Origin: Exiguobacterium sibiricum 7-3
Lineage (GTDB): Bacteria; Bacillota; Bacilli; Exiguobacteriales; Exiguobacteriaceae
Assembly: GCF_000620865.1 (NCBI RefSeq)
Contig: NZ_KK211190.1
Span: 447,971-511,970, forward strand
Direction: 5' to 3'
Length of the DNA: 64,000 nucleotides
Below are positions 17,709-25,841 of this stretch, one piece after another; within the stretch, counting starts at the first letter, position 1, and every line of letters starts with the position of its first letter. The position numbers were made by a program, and so were the translations under genes. Under the pieces are notes generated by a model. That model was given only the letters and a program-made list of their open reading frames with translations. It ran no database searches and was not told the origin of the DNA.

Positions 17709-19805
17709 TTATTTTGTTTCTGCTTTTGTATCGATGATTCGACCTTCGATTGAGTAGTTGACTTCGCCGAGTGACTTCGTGAAGTCGCGGAGGTTTTCCC
17801 AGTCCGACAGACCAAGATCCGTCACACGTCCCGCTTTATAAGCAACTTCGAACGGCGTAAGTCCGTCGCCACCTTTAGCCGTGAAGGCATTGGTTGCGAT
17901 GACGTACGTTTTCGTCAAGTCAAGTGGTTCGAACGTGTCGCCGTTTTTGACTTCCATCTTCGTGACACGGTCGCCTTTCGCGAGTTTGCTGCTGTACTCG
18001 AACTTCATGCCCGAGACGTGGAGGAAGCCACCGTTCTCGATTGGTGCGACACCAACGCTGATTTCAAGCAGGTCTTTGATTTCCTGACCTGTCAATTTCG
18101 CTGTCGCGAGTGTGTTACCGAAGGGAAGAGTCGTTAAGACTTCACCGACTGTGAGTGGACCGGCATTGATGGCAGCACGGATTCCGCCACCGTTTTGCAT
18201 GGCGATGACTGTATCTTTGTTATATTCTTTCGCTTTTTGGAGCATACCGTCCGTGATCAGGTTTCCGAGTGCCGTTTCACTGTTGCGGACGCTGACTTCG
18301 CCACGCGGGTTCACGAGTTCGTTGACGATGTTGGCGCCGACTTCTTCGTTTTTGAGTTCTGTGATTTGATCGGCATATGGTTTGAGAATCGAAGCGGCCG
18401 TTGCATCTTCCGCTGCTTTCGAGACGTCGATCAATGATCCTTTATACTCTGTCAATTTCCCTTTGTAATCGAACGTCAAGTTCAGGTTACCGAGGAAATC
18501 ACCGTATTGGTAGGCTTGGGCAATGATTGTCGGTTCTGCTTTACCCGGTACGATCGTATCATCAACGACGACCGGTGTTTCGAGTTTCGTATGCGAGTGA
18601 CCACCGACGATGACATCGATGCCGTCCACATTGCGTGCGAGCAACTGGTCGTTGTCGACTGCCGGATTATCGTCAAAACCAATGTGTGTCAAGGCGACGA
18701 TCTTGTTGACGCCACGGTCTTCCAGTTTCTTGACGGCTGCTTTCGCGCTATCGATGTAGTTCGCAAAGGCAACAGATCCCGGACTCGAAATATCCGCTGT
18801 TTCTTCTGTCGTCAGACCGAAGAAGCCGATTTTTTGTCCTTTGTATTCTTTGATGATTCCTTGATAGATTTTGCCTTTTTCAGGACCCGCTGTGATCGTT
18901 TTCGATTGCAGACCACCGAGTAATTCGTTTTTGCTGAAATCAACGTTCGCTGTGATGAACGGGAATTTGGCTTTCGTGACGAATTCTTGTAAAGCTAAAT
19001 GATTGTCCGCATCTCCGAGATCGAACTCGTGGTTACCGAACGTCATCATGTCGTATTTCATATAGTTCATGAGCTCAAGATCAGCTTGGCCTTTAAATTT
19101 GTTGAAGTAAAGCGAACCAGAGAAGACATCGCCTGCGTCAAGTAAAAGTGACGGAGTACCGTCTGCTTTATAGGCAGTACGGAGTTCTTTAATGACGGTA
19201 GCGCGTTTTGGTGCTTTATCGAGGTTTGCGTGCGTATCGTTCGTGTGCATCAAACCGATCGAGAAGTCATCTTTATTGATATCGAGGACGTTGATTTTTG
19301 CTTTAAGTGTAATCGTCTTACCGAGACGTGTGTAGCTTGCGACAGCATATTTCACGCCGGCTTCACTCGTATCGACTTTCGTCCAATGCACCGGCTTGTC
19401 ATAGACGCGGCCTGTTGCATAGAGGACAGCCAATGTTTTTGGAAGTTCCGGTTTTTCACCGACATAGATCGTCTGTTCTTTAACACTTTCGACGAACTTC
19501 ACGGCATAGTTTTGAATGAGGATTTTTACTTCGATCGGTGATTTCTTCTTGCCATACGTTCCTTTGATCGTCTGATAGCGGTTGAAGATGTGACGATCAT
19601 AACTGTTCCACGTGATTTTCTCGCCCTTGTATGTAGCCGGTAACTTGACTGGGGCACCTTTTGTGAAGACGAGTGACTTGAGTTTGACCGTTTTGACTTT
19701 GACATGCGTTGCTGCGGATACAGTAGTCTGCGCAACCGGCACGATTGCCGATGTCGTCAGGGCGACAGCGACGGCTGCCGCGTAAAGCGGTTTTGATTTA
19801 TACAT
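17709..19805 (-). CDS. Secreted 5'-nucleotidase / UDP-sugar hydrolase with Big_4-type N-terminal domains
   Basis: A 698-residue protein with a Sec signal peptide (cleavage near VSAA-THVK). The N-terminal ~165 residues look like two bacterial Ig-like (Big_4) units: TYKGEKITWNSYD, and PVHWTKVDTSEAGVKYAV. The calcineurin-like phosphoesterase domain follows with GLMHTNDTHANLDK and GNHEFDLG. Next comes the 5'-nucleotidase C-terminal domain with NGGGIRAAI. It should dephosphorylate extracellular nucleotides or split UDP-sugars outside the cell. No LPXTG anchor is seen. ATG 19805 is chosen because GAAGGAGG precedes it; in-frame codons upstream lack a ribosome site. A cre box lies ~210 bp upstream. 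Confidence 0.9.
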   Translation of the reverse strand: MYKSKPLYAAAVAVALTTSAIVPVAQTTVSAATHVKVKTVKLKSLVFTKGAPVKLPATYKGEKITWNSYDRHIFNRYQTIKGTYGKKKSPIEVKILIQNYAVKFVESVKEQTIYVGEKPELPKTLAVLYATGRVYDKPVHWTKVDTSEAGVKYAVASYTRLGKTITLKAKINVLDINKDDFSIGLMHTNDTHANLDKAPKRATVIKELRTAYKADGTPSLLLDAGDVFSGSLYFNKFKGQADLELMNYMKYDMMTFGNHEFDLGDADNHLALQEFVTKAKFPFITANVDFSKNELLGGLQSKTITAGPEKGKIYQGIIKEYKGQKIGFFGLTTEETADISSPGSVAFANYIDSAKAAVKKLEDRGVNKIVALTHIGFDDNPAVDNDQLLARNVDGIDVIVGGHSHTKLETPVVVDDTIVPGKAEPTIIAQAYQYGDFLGNLNLTFDYKGKLTEYKGSLIDVSKAAEDATAASILKPYADQITELKNEEVGANIVNELVNPRGEVSVRNSETALGNLITDGMLQKAKEYNKDTVIAMQNGGGIRAAINAGPLTVGEVLTTLPFGNTLATAKLTGQEIKDLLEISVGVAPIENGGFLHVSGMKFEYSSKLAKGDRVTKMEVKNGDTFEPLDLTKTYVIATNAFTAKGGDGLTPFEVAYKAGRVTDLGLSDWENLRDFTKSLGEVNYSIEGRIIDTKAETK

Positions 19806-20013
19806 ACGTAAAAATCCTCCTTCAAAGTGGGTGTATGAATACAAGGTCGAAATGCGATCGTTGACCTCTTCTTCTACTATAAGTCGTTCTAGGTATCTGG
19901 TGCGATAAAACTTTTGTAAAATTCGTAAATTCTTAGGTCGGACGACATAACAACCAGGGACAGATGTTTGTTAGGGAACAAAAATCCAGTTAATTGGACC
20001 TAATTTCAAAAAA

Positions 20014-20027
20014 TGATAACGCTTTCA
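20014..20027. promoter_or_regulatory. cre site (CcpA operator) overlapping a -10-like TATAAT
   Basis: TGATAACGCTTTCA matches the cre consensus TGWNANCGNTNWCA at every fixed position. A TATAAT that reads as a -10 on either strand begins 2 nt after it (20029-20034). It lies in the divergent region between the nucleotidase gene and the plus-strand genes, so carbon catabolite control of one or both is suggested. Confidence 0.7.
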
Positions 20028-20176
20028 TTATAATCTGTCTGATTAAAAAAAGAAATGGAAACATACATCAAATCGTCAAACATTCCCATTAATTGATAAT
20101 CTATTGGTGGAGTTCAGAGTGCGAATTCTGTATGATGAAGAAACGAGGAAAATAGCGGGAGGAGAGCAATGAGACG

Positions 20177-20392
20177 ATGAAAGAGACGATTCAGGGAACC
20201 ATGGTTCTGGTCATTTTATGTGTAATGAGCATTTTATTGATTTGGGGATTGTCATCCCCGCCCACGACGATTGAATTTCCACTTCTATCCCATTCGAAAC
20301 CAGTTAACAGCGATGTCTTTTCTATCGTTGCTAACTGGTTTTTTTGTCGGTCAGAAAGCTACAGTTTGGTGTCGGTTTGCCCAATACATTGA
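20177..20392 (+). CDS. Doubtful small membrane peptide ORF
   Basis: A 71-codon frame with a convincing single membrane helix near its start (MVLVILCVMSILLIWGL). GGGAGGAG lies ~11 nt upstream of the ATG, but a closer ATG at 20169 opens a four-codon frame. The second half reads straight through an intrinsic terminator (20298-20346), and the only stop lies beyond it. Either a short transcript ends without a stop codon, or the ORF is not a gene. Included only because of the helix and ribosome site. Confidence 0.25.
   Translation: MKETIQGTMVLVILCVMSILLIWGLSSPPTTIEFPLLSHSKPVNSDVFSIVANWFFCRSESYSLVSVCPIH
20298..20346 (+). terminator. Intrinsic terminator upstream of tagGH
   Basis: A 17-bp stem with one mismatch and one G-U pair (20298-20314 with 20324-20340), then a T run. 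It would end any transcript started near the cre/TATAAT region, isolating tagG from it. Confidence 0.8.
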
Positions 20393-20627
20393 CATGAATT
20401 TTAACGATGGCTAGAATTGATTAAGTGTATGGCACCTGGTGCCTACTTTTTAATAGGAGAAGAGTGCTTGGAAAAGGAAGGGAGGAATCAATCAACGTGC
20501 AGGCATCTGCCTGTCCGCGGTCGGTCGTTCGTTTGAAGAATCGCGAACGGAGCCCGTTTTTTTATTTTGAAGTGGATGCAACGGAACTAAAATACATGTA
20601 CCTTTACAGATCGGAAGGAAATTAATT
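20347..20627. other. Leader region before tagG, with possible 42-codon leader ORF
   Basis: A short GC hairpin (GGCACC-TG-GTGCC, about 20429-20441) is followed by a T-rich stretch. A GTG at 20497 with GGGAGG upstream opens a 42-codon frame ending 2 nt before tagG. It has no recognisable domain; it may be a coupled leader or chance. Confidence 0.3.
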
Positions 20628-21437
20628 ATGTGGAAAGAAATGAAAAGCATCATCCGCGAACAAGTGGAGAATTTTCCGCTGATTCGCCGCCTCGCCCGTT
20701 ATGAGATTAAATCGGCGCACGCGGAGCAACGACTTGGACTTTTGTGGGAGCTTTTGAATCCCGGTTTACAGATCTTTATTTACTGGTTCGTCTTTGGTGT
20801 CGGTCTGAAAGGGAATAAAAACGTCGACGGTGATACGCCGTTCATCGTCTGGCTCCTCTGCGGAATCGTCGTCTGGTTCTTCATCAACGATGCTTTGTTG
20901 CGCGGATCGAACTCGATCAACAGTCGACTGGCGATGGTAACGAAAATGCGTTTCCCGATGAGTGCAATTCCATCGTATGTCATCTTATCGCGGATGTATC
21001 AACATTTCGCGATGCTCCTGATCGTCTTCATCGTCATCATCCTAAATGGTATTCCGATTACATGGAAGTTACTCCAGCTCCCGTATTATATGGCAGCGAC
21101 CTACATTTTCGTCTATGCGTTCTCACTTTGTTTCTCAACATTGATTACGCTCGTCAAAGACATTCAATTGTTCCTGCAGTCAATGATGCGGATGCTCTTT
21201 TATCTGACACCGATTCTGTGGAATATCGAACGGTTCCCGGACGTCTTACATGGTGTGCTTCGTCTGAACCCGGTCTTTTACCTTGTTGAAGGATACCGTG
21301 CCAGTCTGCTTGGCGGTGCCTGGGTCTGGCAAGAGTGGCCGACGGGACTTTATTTCTGGAGCGTGACATTGCTCTTGTTCACAGCCGGAACGTTTTTACA
21401 CATCAAGTTCCGTAAATCATTCACCGAGCTCGTTTAA
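20628..21437 (+). CDS. tagG: ABC-2 type permease, teichoic acid/polysaccharide exporter subunit
   Basis: A 269-residue permease with six hydrophobic helices. It is the size and pattern of TagG/Wzm ABC-2 transporters: an amphipathic N-terminus (LARYEIKSAHAEQRLG), then the first helix near 45-65. It is followed 14 nt later by the matching ATPase with a TagH-type C-terminal tail, so the pair should export undecaprenyl-linked wall teichoic acid (or a similar polymer) across the membrane. GGAAGG at 20615-20620 precedes the ATG. The teichoic acid polymerase-like gene lies ~32 kb away in this window. Confidence 0.9.
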   Translation: MWKEMKSIIREQVENFPLIRRLARYEIKSAHAEQRLGLLWELLNPGLQIFIYWFVFGVGLKGNKNVDGDTPFIVWLLCGIVVWFFINDALLRGSNSINSRLAMVTKMRFPMSAIPSYVILSRMYQHFAMLLIVFIVIILNGIPITWKLLQLPYYMAATYIFVYAFSLCFSTLITLVKDIQLFLQSMMRMLFYLTPILWNIERFPDVLHGVLRLNPVFYLVEGYRASLLGGAWVWQEWPTGLYFWSVTLLLFTAGTFLHIKFRKSFTELV

Positions 21438-21451
21438 GGAAGGAAATCGCC

Positions 21452-22405
21452 ATGTCTATGATAAAACTCGACCATGTCACGAAACGGTTTGATATGGTCA
21501 CGACGACAAAAGAAAAATTCAAGCTACTGTTTAAGAATCAAAGTAAAAACGTCAAGACGTTCACGGCGCTCCGCGATGTCTCACTTGATATCGGGTCCGG
21601 TGAAGTCGTCGGTCTTGTCGGGATCAACGGTTCCGGGAAATCGACGCTGTCGAACTTAATCTCCGGCATCATCTACGCTAATGAAGGTGACGTCGCGATC
21701 AATGGGGAAGTAGCGATCATCGCTGTGTCCCAGGGGCTGAAAAACGTGCTGACCGGTCGTGAGAACATCCATTTGAAATGTTTGATGCTCGGGATGGACG
21801 ATGCAGAAATCGAACGCCGGATGCCGGGTATCATTGATTTCGCGGATATCGGAGATTTCATCGATCAACCGATTAAAAAATATTCGAGCGGGATGAAGTC
21901 ACGACTCGGATTTGCGATTGCCGTCAATGTCGACGCCGACATCTTGATCGTCGATGAAGCCTTGTCGGTCGGTGACCAGACATTCTATAACCGGTGTATC
22001 GACAAGATGAACGAGTTTAAAAACGAAGGCAAAACAATCATCTTCGTCAGTCACTCGCTAAACCAAATCCGGAGCTTCTGTGAGCGGGTCATCTGGCTCG
22101 AATACGGACAGGTCAAGCTCGACGGGACGACGAAGGAAGTCGTACCGGAATACAAGAAGTTCCTGACTGAATACAAGAAGCTGACGAAAGAAGAACAGCA
22201 CCAGTATCGGCGGGATCGTCTGAAGGAGCAGGGCGCACAAGCAAAACCAGGCAAGAAAAACACCGATGCGGAAGATACGGTCAAACATCCGGGGTGGATC
22301 TTGTCAGGGATCAGTTTACTTGTACTTGCAGCCGGCACTCTGATGGTCATTGATGAGACACCGTCGTTTGCGACGTTAACGGAAGCAGTCACTAAATTAT
22401 TTTAA
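21452..22405 (+). CDS. tagH: ABC transporter ATPase, teichoic acid exporter subunit
   Basis: A 317-residue ATPase. Walker A is GINGSGKST at 57-65, the signature is YSSGMKSRLGFA, and Walker B is DILIVDEAL, followed by the H-loop FVSHS. As in Wzt/TagH proteins there is an insertion before Walker A (KFKLLFKNQSKNVKTF) and a C-terminal extension: a charged linker, then a single membrane helix near 285-305. It energises export by the permease directly upstream. GGAAGG precedes the ATG. A terminator follows at 22411. Confidence 0.93.
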   Translation: MSMIKLDHVTKRFDMVTTTKEKFKLLFKNQSKNVKTFTALRDVSLDIGSGEVVGLVGINGSGKSTLSNLISGIIYANEGDVAINGEVAIIAVSQGLKNVLTGRENIHLKCLMLGMDDAEIERRMPGIIDFADIGDFIDQPIKKYSSGMKSRLGFAIAVNVDADILIVDEALSVGDQTFYNRCIDKMNEFKNEGKTIIFVSHSLNQIRSFCERVIWLEYGQVKLDGTTKEVVPEYKKFLTEYKKLTKEEQHQYRRDRLKEQGAQAKPGKKNTDAEDTVKHPGWILSGISLLVLAAGTLMVIDETPSFATLTEAVTKLF

Positions 22406-22410
22406 GGACG

Positions 22411-22443
22411 GATCAGGGACACTTGTCTCTGGTCTTTTTTTTT
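22411..22443 (+). terminator. Intrinsic terminator of tagGH
   Basis: A stem 22411-22419 with 22426-22434 (G-U pairs included), followed by nine T. Confidence 0.8.
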
Positions 22444-22516
22444 CTAAAACAGGGAACAAGACACTAGAAAGCGAATGTTTATCAAGTAGCGGATGAAGCG
22501 ACGAGGAGGAATGGGC

Positions 22517-23395
22517 ATGTCAAAAGTCAGAAAAGCGATTATCCCGGCAGCCGGTCTTGGGACCCGGTTTTTACCGGCAACCAAAGCGATGCCGAAAGAA
22601 ATGTTACCGATTTTAACGAAACCGACAATCCAGTACATTGTTGAGGAGGCTGTGGCGTCGGGCATCGAACAGATCATCATCGTCTCCGGGCGAAACAAGC
22701 GGGCGATTGAGGATCATTTTGACCATGCACCGGAACTCGAGAACATCCTGCGTCAAAAAGGAAAACTCGATTTATTGAAAGAGGTCGATGCCTCGACGAC
22801 GATGGCAGAAATTCATTATATTCGTCAAAAAGAACCGAAAGGACTTGGACATGCGATTTGGAGTGCCCGTCATTTCATCGGCGATGAACCGTTTGCCGTC
22901 CTGCTCGGCGACGACATCCTCGTCTCGGAAGAACCGGGTCTGAAACAACTGATCGATCAATACGAAGAACTGGACGCATCGGTCGTCGGTGTCCGTCACG
23001 TGCCGACTGAAGATACGCACCGGTACGGTATCATCGATCCGCTGAATCAGACAGGACGTCGTTACCAGGTCCGGCAGTTCGTCGAAAAACCGGTCCAGGG
23101 AACAGCACCGTCCAATATGGCGATCATCGGGCGGTATATCCTGACTCCGGCCATCTTCAAATTCCTGGCGACGCAGGAAGCCGGATCAGGCGGAGAGATT
23201 CAGCTGACGGATGCGATTGAACGGCTGAATGGACAGGAAGACGTCTATGGATATGAGGTCGAAGGGAAACGGTTCGATGTCGGGGAAAAGATGGGGTATG
23301 TCGAGACGACGTTAGCGTTTGCGCTCGAAGACGCGGAGATTCAGGATGAGGTCAAAGCTTTGCTACACCGTTACGTTAAGGGATGGACGGAGTAA
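22517..23395 (+). CDS. galU: UTP-glucose-1-phosphate uridylyltransferase
   Basis: A 292-residue enzyme, the usual length of GtaB/GalU. The nucleotide-binding signature [19 protein letters not shown] is at the N-terminus. Further family motifs are [22 protein letters not shown] and FVEKP. It makes UDP-glucose for teichoic acid glucosylation, glycolipids and surface polysaccharides. The ATG at 22517 is preferred because GAGGAGG ends 7 nt upstream; in-frame codons further upstream overlap the ribosome site. Called gtaB in Bacillus. It sits between tagGH and the LOG gene, in keeping with envelope synthesis. Confidence 0.95.
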   Translation: MSKVRKAIIPAAGLGTRFLPATKAMPKEMLPILTKPTIQYIVEEAVASGIEQIIIVSGRNKRAIEDHFDHAPELENILRQKGKLDLLKEVDASTTMAEIHYIRQKEPKGLGHAIWSARHFIGDEPFAVLLGDDILVSEEPGLKQLIDQYEELDASVVGVRHVPTEDTHRYGIIDPLNQTGRRYQVRQFVEKPVQGTAPSNMAIIGRYILTPAIFKFLATQEAGSGGEIQLTDAIERLNGQEDVYGYEVEGKRFDVGEKMGYVETTLAFALEDAEIQDEVKALLHRYVKGWTE

Positions 23396-23403
23396 AACGT
23401 AAA

Positions 23404-23426
23404 AAAAGCTCACAACGTGAGCTTTG
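23404..23426. terminator. Terminator between galU and the LOG gene
   Basis: A 9-bp perfect stem (23405-23413 with 23417-23425). The A run before it makes it strongest on the minus strand. Confidence 0.75.
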
Positions 23427-23436
23427 CAGGGTTCTA

Positions 23437-24018
23437 TTATGTTTGTTCCGGCTTCATGTAAGTCTTGACACGAGGTGCCTTGTACGACCGGAACCGTTCA
23501 AGCAGTCGTTCCGGATCAGACTCGACGATCAGCATCGCAGCATGTTCGGGAATCAGGAAACCCTGCGTCTCCATTTGCTGAAACAGTTGGACGAGCGAAT
23601 CATAATAGCCGTCGATGTTCAGGATACCGCACGGTTTTTCATGCAGTCCGAGCTGCGCCCATGTAAAGACTTCAAAAAATTCTTCCATCGTTCCGGGACC
23701 ACCCGGCAGGATGATGAAGCCGTCGGCAAGTTCCGCCATTTTGGCTTTTCGGTCGTGCATCGATTCGACAAGATGAAGTTCCGTCAGATTCGGATGGGCA
23801 ATCTCTTTTTCCTGCAGGAAACGCGGCAGGACACCGACTGCCTGTCCGTTTGCTGCGAGGACAGCGTCCGCAACGGCACCCATCGTCCCGACGCGTGAAC
23901 CGCCGTAAACGAGCCCGATTCGATGTCTTGCCAATGCTGTTCCGAGAGTAGTCGCTGCTTCACGGAAAACAGGTGTTGCTCCGTCTTTAGAACCACAAAA
24001 TACCGCTAACTTTTTCAT
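23437..24018 (-). CDS. LOG-family Rossmann protein (nucleotide 5'-monophosphate phosphoribohydrolase)
   Basis: A 193-residue protein with the LOG family motifs: GGSRVGTMG near the N-terminus and the diagnostic PGGPGTMEE in the middle. Family members cleave N6-modified AMP to the free base and ribose 5-phosphate, and the bacterial enzymes (YvdD in B. subtilis, 191 residues) resemble plant cytokinin-activating LOG. GGGGG at about 24026-24030 places the ATG at 24018. Monocistronic, convergent with galU. Physiological substrate in Bacilli unsettled. Confidence 0.92.
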   Translation of the reverse strand: MKKLAVFCGSKDGATPVFREAATTLGTALARHRIGLVYGGSRVGTMGAVADAVLAANGQAVGVLPRFLQEKEIAHPNLTELHLVESMHDRKAKMAELADGFIILPGGPGTMEEFFEVFTWAQLGLHEKPCGILNIDGYYDSLVQLFQQMETQGFLIPEHAAMLIVESDPERLLERFRSYKAPRVKTYMKPEQT

Positions 24019-24148
24019 CCATAGGTCCCCCTCATTAAAAATCGTCTTCTGTCAACATATCACATCATGACGTTTCAAATAAGAGGGATTTTGTATGGAT
24101 ATCACGAAGAAGAACGAATCAAGAAACGTCAAAGTGAAGGAGGAAAAG

Positions 24149-24322
24149 ATGAGACCCAAAACCATCGTCTGGCTCGTATTGCTGATTGCGGCAATCAATC
24201 TTGCAATCGGTATTTGGATTCCGGAATCGCCTGCCCGAACAACGGTCAGCAGCATTCTGCTTGGACTGGTCGTCCTGCTTGGAGTAGGTTATTTTGTTGC
24301 GTTGCGCCGTTCGTCAAAATAA
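24149..24322 (+). CDS. Small two-helix membrane protein
   Basis: A 57-residue protein made almost entirely of two hydrophobic helices (TIVWLVLLIAAINLAIGIWI and SSILLGLVVLLGVGYFVAL) with basic ends. ATG 24149 has GAAGGAGG 6 nt upstream. The frame stays open upstream but lacks a site. It has its own strong terminator, so it is an independent small gene. No family recognised. Confidence 0.72.
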   Translation: MRPKTIVWLVLLIAAINLAIGIWIPESPARTTVSSILLGLVVLLGVGYFVALRRSSK

Positions 24323-24326
24323 GGCT

Positions 24327-24369
24327 AAACCCGTTTCGTTTGCGTGCTGCAAACGAAACGGGTTTTTTT
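24327..24369 (+). terminator. Strong intrinsic terminator
   Basis: A 17-bp perfect stem (24327-24343 with 24349-24365) and a seven-T run. Confidence 0.9.
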
Positions 24370-24536
24370 GTGAAGAAGAATCAAAGAGATTAGAGTGATT
24401 GAATATTCTAAAAAATCTATTTTCATACACTTTATCGACACAAAGATGGATAAAATGTAAAAAAGATACACGTTTCGTGACCTATGACCTAAGCCAAAAG
24501 ATGTGGTAAGTGTAAATAATGTGCAAAACACACTAA

Positions 24537-24554
24537 ATATTCGTATTCGAATAT
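24537..24554. promoter_or_regulatory. Inverted repeat with PlcR-box geometry upstream of the pheromone gene
   Basis: ATATTCG-TATT-CGAATAT is a perfect 7-bp inverted repeat with a 4-nt centre. Its inner part, TATTCG-N4-CGAATA, has the same half-site length and spacing as the PlcR box of B. cereus (TATGNA-N4-TNCATA). A TATGAT at 24575-24580 would place it over the -35 position, as expected for an activator site. The role is inferred. Confidence 0.5.
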
Positions 24555-24622
24555 CCGAAGGGGGTCTAAGGATATATGATGTTGTTACGAAGCTAGACAA
24601 AAAAATTAGGAGGTTATTCATT

Positions 24623-24811
24623 ATGAACTTGAAAAAGAAATTAGGATTAGTTGCTGGAGCACTTGCTTTAACTGCATCACTTGGTCTAGGAACTATTGAT
24701 TCTGTTAAAACTATTGATGTGGCAGGAAACGGTTTACCGCTCGAGTATTCAGTAAAACGTGATGTAGCAGGGAACGGCTTACCGCTCGAATATTCAGTAA
24801 AACGAGTATAA
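24623..24811 (+). CDS. PapR-like pheromone precursor with tandem repeated peptide
   Basis: A 62-residue secreted pro-peptide. It has a signal peptide (MNLKKKLGLVAGALALTASL), a short spacer, then two identical copies of DVAGNGLPLEYSVKR (residues 32-46 and 47-61) and a final Val. The core NGLPLEY resembles the C-terminal signal of B. cereus PapR (ADLPFEF/Y). The two 45-nt units (24716-24760, 24761-24805) differ at five bases, all silent third positions, showing selection on the peptide. TAGGAGGT at 24607-24614 is an excellent ribosome site. It converges on the PlcR-like gene with 2 nt between stop codons. Probably exported, trimmed, re-imported and bound by that regulator (by analogy). Confidence 0.85.
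   Translation: MNLKKKLGLVAGALALTASLGLGTIDSVKTIDVAGNGLPLEYSVKRDVAGNGLPLEYSVKRV
24716..24805 (+). repeat. Two tandem 45-nt pheromone units
   Basis: Units 24716-24760 and 24761-24805 encode the same 15 residues. They differ at five third-codon positions (GTG/GTA, GGA/GGG, GGT/GGC, GAG/GAA, CGT/CGA). Confidence 0.95.
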
Positions 24812-24813
24812 TT

Positions 24814-25695
24814 TTATTTCTTTATATATTTTTCTTTGACCGTTTCAATAATTTTTTTGTATTCGTCCATACGTAATAAATCAAATAAAAAATAGGCTTT
24901 TTCGTATATATCAGAAATTTCTTGTCTATCGTGATTTAATTGTTCTAAACAAGCTCCTTTTTGAGAAAAAAGTTGTCCTAATAATGACATATCTTTGAAA
25001 TTTAAGCTTTGATCAATTGCATCATTTATGAGCTTTAATGCTTGTTCGGGTCTTTTAAAATCAAGTAATATTTTTGAAAAATTATATGAAATTCTTATTT
25101 TGTTAATTAGTAGCTCATCGCTATCAAAATTCAATTGTAATATCTCTTCATAAACTTTAATGCTATGTTGATAGATTTTATTTTCAGAGTATAAGTTAGC
25201 GATAGCTGATTTGATTCGTATTAACATATTGGGAGAATAATGGATTGTTGAATACTTTTCCGATAATTGCTGTAATTCAACAATACAGGTTCTGTAATCT
25301 ATTTTATTGAGTCGATAAGCACATAAGTAAAAATAATATTTATAAAGTAAAGTTGACTCTAACTCTACTCCTTTACTTCTGGCAAGCAGAATAAATTTTG
25401 TTTCTTGATAAATACTAGAAAATTCTTGATTTCGAAATCTAGATACTAAAGACTCATCTATTATTTTTATTGAATTTTGTTGCTCGGTGTGATCTAAAAA
25501 GACTGTGATTGGAACTTGTAGTCTTCGTGATAACGCGTATAGCAAATCAACGGTCGGAGAATGTGTCCCACTTTCAATCTTACTGATTTCCGCTTGGCTG
25601 CAAATTCCATTCGCCAAATCCTTCTGTGTCAGCTTATGTTTCTTGCGAAGACGGCGAAGGGCAAGACCAATCTGCGGTGACGTGAATTGATCCAT
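24814..25695 (-). CDS. PlcR-like quorum-sensing transcription regulator (HTH + TPR, RRNPP family)
   Basis: A 293-residue protein (PlcR is ~285). The N-terminal HTH at about 9-62 reads LRRLRKKHKLTQKDLANG then QAEISKIESGTHSPTVDLL. The rest is TPR-like helices. Several stretches follow PlcR closely as I recall it: NKIDYRTCIVELQQL, AIANLYSEN, LLGQLFSQKGACLEQL, and YEKAYFLFDLLRMDEYK. PlcR binds re-imported PapR peptide through its TPRs and activates transcription. ATG 25695 follows AAAGGAC; the longer frame upstream crosses the promoter. AT-rich relative to neighbours. The adjacent repeated-peptide gene is the likely ligand source. Confidence 0.88.
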   Translation of the reverse strand: MDQFTSPQIGLALRRLRKKHKLTQKDLANGICSQAEISKIESGTHSPTVDLLYALSRRLQVPITVFLDHTEQQNSIKIIDESLVSRFRNQEFSSIYQETKFILLARSKGVELESTLLYKYYFYLCAYRLNKIDYRTCIVELQQLSEKYSTIHYSPNMLIRIKSAIANLYSENKIYQHSIKVYEEILQLNFDSDELLINKIRISYNFSKILLDFKRPEQALKLINDAIDQSLNFKDMSLLGQLFSQKGACLEQLNHDRQEISDIYEKAYFLFDLLRMDEYKKIIETVKEKYIKK

Positions 25696-25723
25696 CGGGT
25701 TCTGTCCTTTCTGTCCAGTGGAT

Positions 25724-25776
25724 TTGAGAAAACGATACCCTTCTCCATTATAAGAGGGAACGGGATCTGATACCAA
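25724..25776. promoter_or_regulatory. Overlapping divergent promoters (regulator / peptide ORF)
   Basis: Minus strand: TTGGTA (25776-25771), 18 nt, TATAAT (25752-25747), toward the PlcR-like gene. Plus strand: TTGAGA (25724-25729), 19 nt, TATAAG (25749-25754), toward the 48-codon ORF. The -10 elements overlap. No copy of the 24537 inverted repeat is seen between the two genes. Confidence 0.45.
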
Positions 25777-25841
25777 ATTTTTAGTTCAACAAGTCGTCAA
25801 CGTGTTGTCTGCCATTTTAACGAAAGAAAGGGGTAACTCCT

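Noticed and set aside
24716..24805. Tandem 45-nt repeat as a CRISPR-like or recombination repeat
   Set aside because: It is in frame in a short gene, and all five differences are silent, so it is a coding duplication.
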